Position numbers and translations under genes: made by a program. 64,000 bases of DNA from Rana temporaria (taxonomy: Eukaryota > Chordata > Amphibia > Anura > Ranidae), in NCBI RefSeq assembly GCF_905171775.1, contig NC_053490.1, positions 28,881,042 through 28,945,041 of the forward strand. Direction: 5' to 3'. The notes below the pieces were generated by a model, which saw only the letters and a list, made by a program, of their open reading frames with translations, was not told the DNA's origin and did not search any database. Positions 20,745 to 30,694 of this stretch are shown piece after piece (the first letter of the stretch is position 1; each line of letters begins with the position of its first letter).

Positions 20745-22975
20745 TCTTGCTGGGGCTTAGTCAGTGTGCTCCCCCCCTCCCTTGGGACTACATCCCTGCG
20801 GGGAGACGCTGAGCCGTCCAGGCTGGGGGTTAGTCAGCGTGCTCGCCCACTACCTTGGAACTACATCCCTGCGGGGAGACGTTAGTCATACCTCCCAACC
20901 GTCCCGGATTTCGCGGTCCCGCGATCCCCATTAAATCCCGCGGTCCCGCGAGCAGTACTATTGTCCCGCGATCTCGCTGCTCCCCGCTCAACAACTCTGA
21001 TCCACGGAATCCCCCCCCCCCCAGCTCAACAACTTTGATCCGCGGACCCCCCCCGCTCAACAACTCTGATCTGGGGAACCCCCCCGCTCAACAACTCTGA
21101 TCCACGGAATCCCCCCCCCCGCTCAACAACTTCGTTTGGGGGTATGCTCATTTGTCCCTCATTCTGAAGTTGAAAAGTTGGGAGGTATGGGTTGGTCAGC
21201 GTGCTTGCCCCCTCCTTTGGGACTACATCCCTGCGGGGAGACGCTGAGCCGTTCTGGCTGGGGGTTAGTCAGCGTGCTCGCCCCCTCCTTTGGGACTACA
21301 TCCCTGCGGGGAGACGCTGAGCCGTTCTGGCTGGGGGTTAGTCAGCGTGCTCGCCCCCTCCCTTGGGACTACATCCCTGCAGGGAGACGCTGAGCCGTTC
21401 TGGCTGGGGGTTAGTTAGTGTGCTCCCCCCTCCCTTGGGACTACATCCCTGCGGGGAGACGCTGAGCCGTTCTGGCTGGGGGTTAGTTAGTGTGCTCCCC
21501 CCTCCCTTGGGACTACATCCCTACGGGGAGACACTGAGCCGTTCTGGCTGGGGGTTAGTCAGTGTGCTCCCCCCTCCCTTGGGACTACATCCCTGCGGGG
21601 AGACGTTGAGCCGTTCTGGCTGGGGGTTAGTCAGTGTGCTCCCCCCTCCCTTGGGACTACATCCCTGCGGGGAGACGCTGAGCCGCTCTGGCTGGGGGTT
21701 AGTTAGTGTGCTCCCCCTCCCTTGGGACTACATCCCTACGGGGAGACACTGAGCCGTTCTGGCTGGGGGTTAGTCAGTGTGCTCCCCCCCTCCCTTGGGA
21801 CTACATCCCTGCGGGGAGACGTTGAGCCGTTCTGGCTGGGGGTTAGTCAGTGTGCTCCCCCCTCCCTTGGGACTACATCCCTGCAGGGAGACGCTGAGTC
21901 CTTCTGGCTGGGGGTTAGTCAGTGTGCTCCCCCCCTCCCTTGGGACTACATCCCTGCGGGGAGACGCTGAGCCGTTCTGGCTGGGGGTTAGTTAGTGTGC
22001 TCCCCCCTCCCTTGGGACTACATCCCTACGGGGAGACACTGAGCCGTTCTGGCTGGGGGTTAGTCAGTGTGCTCCCCCCTCCCTTGGGACTACATCCCTG
22101 CGGGGAGACGTTGAGCCGTTCTGGCTGGGGGTTAGTCAGTGTGCTTCCCCCTCCCTTGGGACTACATCCCTGCGGGGAGACGCTGAGCCGCTCTGGCTGG
22201 GGGTTAGTTAGTGTGCTCCCCCTCCCTTGGGACTACATCCCTACGGGGAGACACTGAGCCGTTCTGGCTGGGGGTTAGTCAGTGTGCTCCCCCCCTCCCT
22301 TGGGACTACATCCCTGCGGGGAGACGTTGAGCCGTTCTGGCTGGGGGTTAGTCAGTGTGCTCCCCCCTCCCTTGGGACTACATCCCTGCGGGGAGACGTT
22401 GAGCCGTTCTGGCTGGGGGTTAGTCAGTGTGCTTCCCCCTCCCTTGGGACTACATCCCTGCGGGGAGACGCTGAGCCGCTCTGGCTGGGGGTTAGTTAGT
22501 GTGCTCCCCCTCCCTTGGGACTACATCCCTACGGGGAGACACTGAGCCGTTCTGGCTGGGGGTTAGTCAGTGTGCTCCCCCCCTCCCTTGGGACTACATC
22601 CCTGCGGGGAGACGTTGAGCCGTTCTGGCTGGGGGTTAGTCAGTGTGCTTCCCCCTCCCTTGGGACTACATCCCTGCAGGGAGACGCTGAGTCCTTCTGG
22701 CTGGGGGTTAGTCAGTGTGCTCCCCCCCTCCCTTGGGACTACATCCCTGCGGGGAGACGCTGAGCCGTTCTGGCTGGGGGTTAGTTAGCGTGCTCGCCCC
22801 CTCCCTTGGGACTACATCCCTGCGGGGAGACGCTGAGCCGTTCTGGCTGGGGGTTAGTTAGCGTGCTCGCCCCCTCCCTTGGGACTACATCCCTGCGGGG
22901 AGGCGCTGAGCCGTTCTGGCTGGGGGTTAGTCAGTGTGCTCGCCCCCTCCCTTGGGACTACAGCGGGGAGACGCT
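20745..22975 (+). repeat. 72-bp minisatellite (GGGACTACATCCCTGCGGGG unit)
   Basis: Around 27 units of about 72 bp, each with GCCGTTCTGGCTGGGGGTTA, GTCAGTGTGCTC and TTGGGACTACATCCCTGCGG. Higher-order patterns are visible, for example the ACGGGGAGACACTGAG variant recurring in blocks. The period is 24 codons, producing GLHPCGETLSRSGWGLVSVL frames that are artefacts. One inverted unit follows at 22988-23062. Confidence 0.95.
20888..21189. mobile_element. hAT-like ATACCTCCCAAC element inside the array
   Basis: ATACCTCCCAACCGTCCCGG at the left and AGTTGGGAGGTAT at the right are inverted ends shared with the element at 50735-52126. The interior has five units of about 35 bp containing GCTCAACAACTCTGATC and C-runs. 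It is inserted early in the 72-bp array and occurs once, so it entered after, or outside, the expansion. Confidence 0.75.
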
Positions 22976-23176
22976 GTGAACGATAACAGCGTCTCCCCGC
23001 AGGGATGTAGTCCCAAGGGAGTGGGCGAGCACGCTGACTAACCCCCAGCCAGAACAGCTCGGATGATGGGGGCAAGCTTACTGAGGAGGAACAGGAAGTG
23101 AGAAATTCAGACAAAAAAGAAAAACATTTAGAAGGGAAATCGAAGGAAAAGGTAAGTGAACCAACAATGCACTAGC

Positions 23177-23955
23177 TTAACCACTTCCGGACCGCCTCCT
23201 GCACATATACGTCGGCAGAATGGCACGGCTGGGCACATGTACGTACAGGTTCGTCCCGTGGGTCGCGGGCTCGCGCCCGCGGTGCGCTCCCGCGACCCGG
23301 TCCGATGCTCCGGGACCGCGGGTCCCGCGAACCCGATCGTCGCTGGAGTGCGGCGATCAGTCCCCGGAGCTGAAGAACGGGGAGAGCTGTGTGTAAACAC
23401 GGCTTCCCCGTTCTTCACTGTGGCGGCTGCATCGATCGTGTGATCCCTTTTATAGGGAGACACGATCGATGACGTCACACCTACAGCCACACCCCCCTAC
23501 AGTTGTAAACACACACTAGGTGAAACGAAACTCCTTCAGTGCCCCCTGTGGTTAACTCTCAAACTGCAACTGTCATTTTCACAATAAACAATGCAATTTA
23601 AATGCATTTTTTGCTGTGAAAATGACAATGGTCCCAAAAATGTGTCAAAATTGAGGAAAAAATATGTTTTTTTATATATTTTTGGGGGATATTTATTATA
23701 GCAAAAAGTAAAAAATATTGCATTTTTTTCAAAATTTTCGCTCTATTTTTGATTATAGCGCAAAAAATAAAAACCGCAGAGGTGATCAAATACCACCAAA
23801 AGAAAGCTCTATTTGTGGGAAAAAAAGGACGCCAATTTTGTTTGGGAGCCACATCGCACGACCGCGCAATTGTCTGTTAAAAGCGACGCAGTGCCGAATT
23901 GTAAAAACCCCTTGGGTCATTTAGCAGCATATTGGTCCGGTCCTTAAGTGGTTAA
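23177..23955 (+). mobile_element. TTAA/CCACTT-family element nested in a fold-back arm
   Basis: TTAA-CCACTTCCGGACCGCC...GGTCCTTAAGTGG-TTAA. The opposite arm of the host palindrome has the uninterrupted sequence AGGTTCCTTTAAGCTAGTGC, which proves that a single TTAA was the target. The copy is shortened in the A/T-rich part relative to 184-1175. Confidence 0.92.
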
Positions 23956-24002
23956 AGGAACCTATTTAGAAAATAAAAAACAAACCTTTACAACCCCTTT
24001 AA

Positions 24003-25055
24003 CCTTCTAAAGCTTCTGCCCCAGAACATCTCTCAGGCACACATGAACCTCTGTCACCATGGCAAGGCTATCAAAGATCACCGCTCACCGGTAGTAGGGT
24101 GCTGGGTTTCACTGCCTGGTTAACGTTACGTAGAAGTGCCCACTTTGCCTGGTCTTTCTCCAAGACGTCCTCTACTCCTCGCCGGCGATACATTCCAAGG
24201 AAAATTCGGTCAGCCTTCCAACGTACAATGTAAATGCCCAAAGGACGTCCTCACCATTCTCAGGAGGAAAATGGTCCACTTTTTCCACCACCAGTCGCCC
24301 AACTAAGGAAGCGTTTCCATATTGCATATGGGGTGTTACCAGTCAAAAAAGAGGCCGAAGATCCTTCACAAGTAAAAAACCCAGTTTGTGGTGAGCACGA
24401 GTCCAGATTCCGTGTACTGACCCAATGTGGCCACATCACCGACCACTCGTACACAAGTACAACCAAACAGGTCTGGTTTTTGCCGACTCAGCTCATGTCA
24501 GACGTCCTCCTTGGCTGCTTCCTAGTGAACTCTGAGACGTAGAGAGAGAATTTGAGTCCCTGTTGTACTTATTAATCTTCAGTTGAGTCCAGGGGTATGT
24601 AACACATGGCTTCTACATTAACTTAATGCCTTAACAACCGGCAAGACACAGAGCACTGAGGCAACCCAAAACCAAGACCCATCTGCAGCTCCTCCGAGTA
24701 TAAACAGATAACCTAGATCCATAGCAACTGAATTTTAAATAATTCATTGATTTGTCACCTTCCTTACGCAGTGTGCTCTCCTTGGAGTATTAACTTATGT
24801 CCGAAGCGCATTGCCAATCTATTACTCATTAGGACAAAGCCAATAGCTGTTTGTGAAGGAGGTTGACACAGCTTAGTCATCATCTGTCCCTCTTTTCCCT
24901 ACCTTAGGTAATTTGTATCGTTAGGTAAAAATAAATACTTAGATGGCAGAATAGTTTATTTTATAATGTTTCACGAGAGATGCACACTAGTGGGTTATAC
25001 TAACAGGTGGGCAATACTAACAAAATGAAGAAATAGAAACACTAAATATAAATAA
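24003..25055. other. unique-looking sequence with an unassigned exon-like block
   Basis: No recognised repeat. On the minus strand, 24089-24248 is open in one frame (reads GIYIVRWKADRIFLGMYRR, then VEDVLEKDQAKWALL) and is followed by GTGAGC; the acceptor side is weak and an in-frame stop lies just before it. I do not recognise the protein. Confidence 0.3.
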
Positions 25056-25496
25056 CTACCGTATATACTCGGGCATAAGCCGAGTTTTTCAGCACATTTT
25101 TTTGTGCTGAAAATGCCTGCCTTGGCTTATACTCGAGTCACATGAGTCACCTTTTGCGCCTGATCTCAAAAACTTTGGGGACCCGGTACCAGCCCACTTG
25201 GCACACATGTAGCCAGGACCACCATCAGGAATTATGGGGCACCTTACACAGCTTCAGGCATGGGCCCCCTGGTGCTGCCGCTTGAAATTGAGAAGTGGGG
25301 GGGGGGGGGGGGCTGCCGCTTACAAAAAAAGAAGAAATAAAGAAAAATATCTATAAAAAAAGGGGGGGGGGGTAGCCATCCGGGGCCCTTTATTAAAAAT
25401 AAAAAAATAAATAAAAAATATATGTTTATTTTTTTTTTTAAAAGGGGGGGTTGCCATCTGGGGCCCTGGGGACCTCTGGGCCCATTAATAAAAAAA

Positions 25497-25567
<71 letters not shown>

Positions 25568-25868
25568 TATATATGTATATATGTATATATATAAAAATAA
25601 ATTACAAAAAAAGGGAGGTTGCCATCCGGGACCCCTGTGCCCTTTAATTAAAAAAAATATATATATATATATAAACAAAAATAAAAAAATAAACATTTAT
25701 AAAAAATAAAAAAAGGGGGTTTGCCACATATAAAAAAGAAATAAAAAGAAAAAAAAAGAAATAAAATAATATAAAAAAAAATGATTTTAATAAAAAAAAG
25801 GGGGGTTGCCCTCCGGGGCCCTGCGGACCTCTGGGCCCTTTAATAATAATAATAAAAATAATAATTAT

Positions 25869-25943
<75 letters not shown>

Positions 25944-26465
25944 AAAATAAATGTATAAAAAAAAGATTTTTTTTTATAAAAAAAAGGGGGGTTGTCATCC
26001 GGGGCCTTGGGGATCTCCAGGCCCCTGGGGACCTCCGGACCTTAGCCCTTTAATAAAAAATAAAATAAAAATATATTACAAAAAATATATATATTTTTTT
26101 ATAAGAAATAAATAAAAAAAAAGGGGGTTGCCATCCGGGCCCCTTACAGGTGTACTGCCTGTACCCCTCTGATGGCGGCCCTGCATGTAGCTCCACTCTT
26201 CCTCTACAAGTGTACAAAGTTTTGATGTCCGGCGGACCACCGATTTTTCAAAGTCGGGCACCCCTTCCATAGACTCCCATGTTAAACGGTAATTTCTCCA
26301 GTGACTTTGGGGAGCGGGTACTGGCTGGTCGTAGGTCTCCTGGCACACATGTAGAGCCATTTCTTCTCTACAAGTGTGCCAAGTTTGTTATCTGTGGGAC
26401 CTACGGCTGGGGAGCACCGATTTTTCAAAGCCGGGCACCCCTTCCATAGACTCCCATGTTAAACG
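25056..26465. mobile_element. CCGTATATACTCGG-type element remnant with AT-rich arrays
   Basis: TACCGTATATACTCGGGCAT begins a short palindrome (25059-25136: GCCGAGTTTTTCAGCACA mirrored by TGTGCTGAAAA). Further on, GATTTTTCAAAG(T/C)CGGGCACC and CATAGACTCCCATGTTAAAC occur twice (26240-26287, 26410-26464), a tandem duplication. The relation to the TA-flanked CCGTATTTATCGG element at 45546 is an inference from the termini. No coding capacity. Confidence 0.55.
25285..26140. repeat. AT-rich tandem array with TTGCCATCCGGGGCCC blocks and (AT)n tracts
   Basis: About seven degenerate units pair an A-rich stretch and a G-run with TTGCCATCCGGGGCCCT and CCTCTGGGCCCTTTAATAA. Two long (AT)n runs lie at about 25501-25562 and 25873-25940. 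Tyr/Ile open frames come from the (AT)n tracts. Confidence 0.9.
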
Positions 26466-26467
26466 TC

Positions 26468-26580
26468 AGTCTAGTCATGGACACAGTGAGGCATGGGCAC
26501 AGTGAGGCATGGGCACAGTGAGGCATGCACATGGACACAGTGAGGCAAAGTGAGGCACAGTGAGTCATGCAGATGGACAC
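26468..26580 (+). repeat. short GGCATGGGCACAGTGA tandem repeat
   Basis: Six or so degenerate units of CACAGTGAGGCATG(G)(A/G).. in tandem. The TTA-duplicating MITE at 26585 lies directly beside it. Confidence 0.85.
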
Positions 26581-26584
26581 CTTA

Positions 26585-26975
26585 GGCCTCTTTCACACTG
26601 AGAGCCCGTACAGGTCCGTCTGTTTTTTTTGCGGACCTGTACGGGCGCTCCGTGCTCCTCTATGGAGCCACGGATGTCAGCGGTGACATGCCCGCTGACA
26701 TCCGACCCGCTCCGATCCGCCAAAGTGTGACGGAGGAAAAACCTACTTTTCCTTCCGTCTGGTGGATCGGATCGGGTGAACACGGACATACGGTCCGTGT
26801 TCATCCGATCCCCCCCATAGGGGGGAGCTGAGAAAAGACAGGGCGGTCCCTGCACAGTGTGCGGGGATCGTCATGTCATCCGCCGGCTCAGCGGGGATCA
26901 ACAGAGCGATCCCCGCTGAGCAAGCGGAGGTGCACGGGGCGGATCATTACTGATCCGCCCAGTGTGAAAGAGGCC
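26585..26975. mobile_element. inverted-repeat MITE with TTA duplication (GGCCTCTTTCACACT ends)
   Basis: GGCCTCTTTCACACTGAGAG and GCCCAGTGTGAAAGAGGCC are inverted; TTA flanks both ends (26582-26584, 26976-26978). GATCCG and CCGTGTTC words form inner inverted pairs. PIF/Harbinger-like by duplication. Confidence 0.87.
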
Positions 26976-27086
26976 TTATACTTATAAATAAAAAAATATA
27001 AATAACAAAATATATAAAAATGCCAAAATAAATAAAATATAACAAAAATAATAAATAAAAAAATAATAAACTTAAAGGGACACTAA

Positions 27087-27341
27087 GAGCCGGTTCACAC
27101 AGGGGTAGCACGACTTGCCAAGCGACTCTGCAAGGCAATCGTCAGAGGCGACTTGCAAAAGGACTTCTGTATTGAAGTCAATGCAAGTCGCCCTGAAGGC
27201 GTCCCAAAGTAGTACAGGAACCCTTTTCTAAGTCGGAGCAACTTGAGTCGCTCCTATTAGAACGGTTCCATAGTACAGAACAGAGCGCGACTTGTCAGGC
27301 GGCTAAGTCGCCTGACGAGTCGCCCTAGTGGGAACCGGCTC
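27087..27341. mobile_element. inverted-repeat MITE with TAA duplication (GAGCCGGTTCACAC ends)
   Basis: GAGCCGGTTCACACAGGGG and GTGGGAACCGGCTC are inverted ends flanked by TAA (27084-27086, 27342-27344). GTCGCCT and AAGTCG words repeat inside. It is nested near the left end of the T2-like element, whose CACTAAAGGTTCCC block it splits. Confidence 0.87.
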
Positions 27342-27752
27342 TAAAGGTTCCCGTTTAAAAAAAAAAATAACAAACATGTTATACTTACCTCCACTGTGCA
27401 GCTCGTTTTGCACACAGTGGCCCCGATCCTGGTCTTCTGGGGTGTCTCGGCTCCTCCCCACAAGAACTAACCCCCTTAATGGGAGCTCTCTCCCGTGGGG
27501 GTTAGTTCTTGCGGGGGGCGCTCCCATGATACAGCCGGCGCTGTATCACTCGGCCCACCCCCTGGTGCGCCGCGTCATTGGATGTGATTGACAGCAGCGC
27601 GAGCCAATGGCTGAGCTGCTATCAATCCATCCAATCTAGCCAATCCATGGCCAGACTGAGTGGAGAAGAGGACGTCGGGGGCGAGCGCAGCAGGTGAACG
27701 GGCTCAGGTAAGTAAAACGGGGGGCCGTCATTGCCAGGTTTTGTTTTTCACC

Positions 27753-28792
27753 TTAACTTCTTCAGACCCGCGCTATAGCCGAATGACGGCTACAGCGCAG
27801 ACCTGAAAATCCAACTGGACGTCAATTGACGTCCGCCCCTTTGGGCGTTCCCCGCGTGCGCTCCAGAGCGCGCAGCTGGGAAACTCTGTGTTGGCCGTGT
27901 GCCTTGGACACAGCCAATTACAGATCGCGGCGAATGGCCAATCAGAGTGGCCGTTTGCGATGCGATCTGTGCGACCAATGAGAGATGATCTCATATGTAA
28001 ACATATGAGATCATCTCTAATTGCCGTTTTACACAGAGACAGCGTCCTGTCTCTGGAGAGGAGACCGATCTGTGTCTCTTGTACATAGGGACATAGATCG
28101 GTCACCCCCCCCCCAGTCACCCTCCTCCACCTACAGTTAGAACACAATGCAGGGAATACATTTAACCCCTTCCTCACCCTCTAGTGTTAACCCCTTCAAT
28201 GCCAGTCACATTTATACTGTAATTAGTGGATATTTATAGCACTGATCGCAGTATAAATGTGAATGGCGCCAAAAATGTGTCAAAAGTGTCCAATGTGTCT
28301 GCCATAACGTCGCAGACTCGCAGTCCCAATAAAAATCGCAGATCGCCGCCATTTCTAGTAAAAAATAATAAAAAATAATAATTCTGTCCCCGATTTTGTA
28401 GGCGCTATAACTTTTGCGCAAACCATTATTGCGATTTTTTATTTTGTTTTACCAAAAATATGTAGAAGAATACGTATCGGCCTAAACTGAGAAAAAAACA
28501 TTTGTTTGTTTTTTTTAAATCGGGATATTTATTATAGCAACAAGTAAAAAATATTGTATTTTTTTTTTTAAATTGTCGCTCTTTTTTGTTTATAGCGCAA
28601 AAAACAAAAACCGCACAGGCGATCAAATACCACCAAAAGAAAGCTTTACTTGTGGGGAAAAAAGGACGTCAATTTTGTTTGGGAGCCACGTCGCACGACC
28701 GCGCAATTGTTAGTTAAAGCAACGCAGTGCCGAAAGCTGAAATTTCACCTGGGAAGGAGGGGGGTATATGTGCCCAGTAAGCAAGTGGTTAA
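27753..28792 (+). mobile_element. TTAA/CCACTT-family element, divergent copy, nested in T2-like element
   Basis: Flanked by TTAA on both sides; the right end is GCAAGTGG-TTAA and the left end CTTCTTCAGACCCGC is decayed. The interior has the shared GATCAAATACCACCAAAAG and CGACCGCGCAATTG blocks but a distinct 5' half (GGCTACAGCGCAGACC) similar to the copy at 49832. Copy B of the T2-like family shows the uninterrupted CCTTAATGCATCCTATGC at this point, so the TTAA duplication is supported. Confidence 0.85.
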
Positions 28793-28844
28793 TGCATAGG
28801 ATGCATTAAGGTGAAAAAAAAACGAACCTTTACAACCCCTTTAA

Positions 28845-29465
28845 GGTCACCAATTGTGTTGCAATCTAGCCATACAATCTTTGTACTGTCAACTTCAGAT
28901 TTACCAAAAATATGTATCCAAATAGTTTTTTCCTTTCATTACTCAGTAGATCTAAAGAAGATTGTACAATCAGATTGTAACTAATTACTTCACTAAAAAG
29001 ATGCAGCAGCTCTAAGCACTTGTATGGACCGTAAACAATCCTCAGCTACATACAATATACAGGGCTGTGTTCCAGCGATGGGATGTCAGGCTGAGTGGCA
29101 CTGAGCCTTTCACAGGAAGCTTTGTATTCTATGAAAAGCTTCCTCTGATTGGCTGGGCGGATGATGATGCCAATCAGAAGAAGCTTTGTATTCATTCTAT
29201 CCCAATGGGGATTTTACATTGAACTACTGTGCAGCAACTGCCACATCGGTGTTTGACACGTGGATGCAGAGTGACCCCCATTGATTTCACTAGGCGTGTT
29301 TGACGCGGAGTGCCGCCTAAGTTGGCCACCAGTCGTTTTATTTTTTCAACTTTTATTGCTGAACTTTATTATAAGGGAGAGAGTGCAGAATGCCCCAAAA
29401 ATGTACAGTTATTCCAAAGTAGATGTGGACCCTTTTATTGATGGGCCTGTGGGAGCAGCCAGGCA
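28845..29465. other. no gene recognised
   Basis: Unique-looking sequence with a short inverted GAAGCTTTGTATTC / GAAAAGCTTCCTCTGATTGG region near 29116-29195. No exon or RNA gene recognised. Confidence 0.4.
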
Positions 29466-29469
29466 TACC

Positions 29470-29909
29470 CTATATTGTCAAAAGTATTGGGACACCTGTC
29501 TTTACATGCACATGAACTTTAATGGCATCCCGGTCTTAGTCCGTAGGGTTAAATATTGAGTTGGCCCCGCCCTTTGCAGCTATAACAGCTCAACTCTTCT
29601 GGGAAGGCTGTCCACAAGGTTTAGGAGTGTGTCTATGGCAGTGATGGCGAACCTTGGCACCCCAGATGTTTTGGAACTACATTTCCCATGATGCTCAGCT
29701 ACACTGCAGCATTGGTGAGCATCATGGGAAATGTAGTTCCAAAACATCTGGGGTGCCAAGGTTCGCCATCACTGGTCTATGGGAATGTTTGACCATTCCT
29801 CCAGAAGAGCATTTGTGAGGTCAGGTAACGATGTGGATGAGAAGGCCTGACTCACAGTCTCTGCTCTCATTCATCCCAAAGATGTTCTATCGGGTTGAGG
29901 TCAGGATTC
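29470..29909 (-). pseudogene. Tc1-like transposon end with transposase C-terminal remnant
   Basis: The terminus CTATATTGTCAAAAGTATTG is Tc1-like. On the minus strand the right end encodes PDLNPIEHLWDE, the block with the last catalytic acidic residue of the DDE triad of Tc1 transposases, soon followed by stops. The transposase upstream of this block is absent (truncated at about 29909). A 136-bp hAT MITE splits it. Confidence 0.8.
29639..29774. mobile_element. hAT MITE, 136 bp, perfect 8-bp duplication GTCTATGG
   Basis: CAGTGATGGCGAACCTTGGC and GCCAAGGTTCGCCATCACTG are perfect inverted ends of a nearly complete palindrome. GTCTATGG occurs at 29631-29638 and 29775-29782. The CAGTGATGGCGAACC terminus belongs to a hAT type that is widespread in vertebrates. 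The clean duplication and arms suggest a young insertion. Confidence 0.95.
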
Positions 29910-30694
29910 ATTAATCATTAATATTGAACATATTTACAGCTACACCGATCAAGTAAGTCAGAATGTATGTAGAGGAGGGTAAGGGTACCCAAGCGATAGG
30001 TGGCAACAAGGGAGAGAATGAATTGCAAGAGAAGTGCACAGATTATGACGATTTACAACATAAATACATACCTCATTCAAGTTAATATTTAAAGGGGACA
30101 TATAGCCCCCCCCCCCCCCTCCCAAAACCACTAAGACTTACTAATATTCAACTCAATTTATCTGCAATTATGTAGGCCATGTCTGTGTTGGACTGTCCTT
30201 CCCTCTGTTCAATAGGATCAATGAACCAACCAACTAACCAACCAACCACCCATACAACCTCTCAACAAATGATTGGCCCAACATAGGGGGGAAATTGTAC
30301 AGATCAAGACTCAGCAGTCTTTCTACACCTTAAAGAAACAGTGAGGTGAACATTTTGGACAGAAAGAACAACTGGTTCACAAGAGGTGTGTAAGAGGCCA
30401 TCTACGACAAACCGAAATGACCATCCCTGAATAAGATGGGGGGCTTCAACGCCACCTGTCTTCCACATATACTACCGTTTTAACATATCTACCAGGACTA
30501 TTTGGCATTTCACCTTTAGCCATGCACATCGAGGAATAACACTTATACAGACCTCCTGATACCAAGGATGGGATTACATAACTTGAACAAGGAAGGTTAC
30601 ACAACTTTCACACCTCCCATCCTGTTCTTGGACAATAACAGCTACACATTCCATAGTGACTGGATTAAGGCAGGGGGTCTCCAAACATTTTAAA
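29910..30694. other. no gene recognised
   Basis: Includes a poly-C run at 30107-30118 and an ACCAACCAACTAACC microsatellite near 30225-30250. No exon, RNA gene or transposon end recognised apart from GGGGGTCTCCAAAC near 30674, which resembles a hAT terminus fragment. Confidence 0.4.

Larger units (their letters stand above)
20570..24002. mobile_element. fold-back T2-like TTAA element with an expanded internal array and nested inserts
   Basis: TTAAAGGGGTTGTAAAGG at the left and CCTTTACAACCCCTTTAA at the right. The left arm GTGCATTGTTGGTTCACTTACC reappears inverted at 23150-23172, and CTCACTTCCTGTTCCTCC reappears inverted at 23085-23102. The left arm copy of the central block has multiplied into a 72-bp array. 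A hAT-like element (20888-21189) and a TTAA/CCACTT element (23177-23955) are nested in it. Donor-like AAAAGGTAAGTGAACC faces outward in both arms. Confidence 0.85.
27072..28844. mobile_element. T2-like TTAA element (copy D) with two nested elements
   Basis: TTAAAGGGACACTAAG...CTTTACAACCCCTTTAA, inverse in orientation to copies A and B. Removing the MITE at 27087-27341 and the TTAA/CCACTT element at 27753-28792 leaves about 475 bp that aligns with copies A and B, including CTGCTATCAATC and CGTTTTGCACACAGTGG. Outward donor-like sites lie at 27383 (minus) and 27704 (plus, CTCAGGTAAGTAAAACG). Confidence 0.88.

Noticed and set aside
21136..22788. GLHPCGETLSRSGWGLVSVL repeat proteins resembling bacteriocin or ice-binding style repeats
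   Set aside because: Period of 72 bp equals 24 codons; the array is inside a non-coding MITE arm.
20745..22975. CRISPR-like array
   Set aside because: Units are contiguous 72-bp tandem repeats without distinct spacers, and the genome is vertebrate.
25496..25575. (AT)n tract as an origin or promoter
   Set aside because: It is one of several microsatellite runs in a degenerate AT-rich tandem array; nothing else supports a function.
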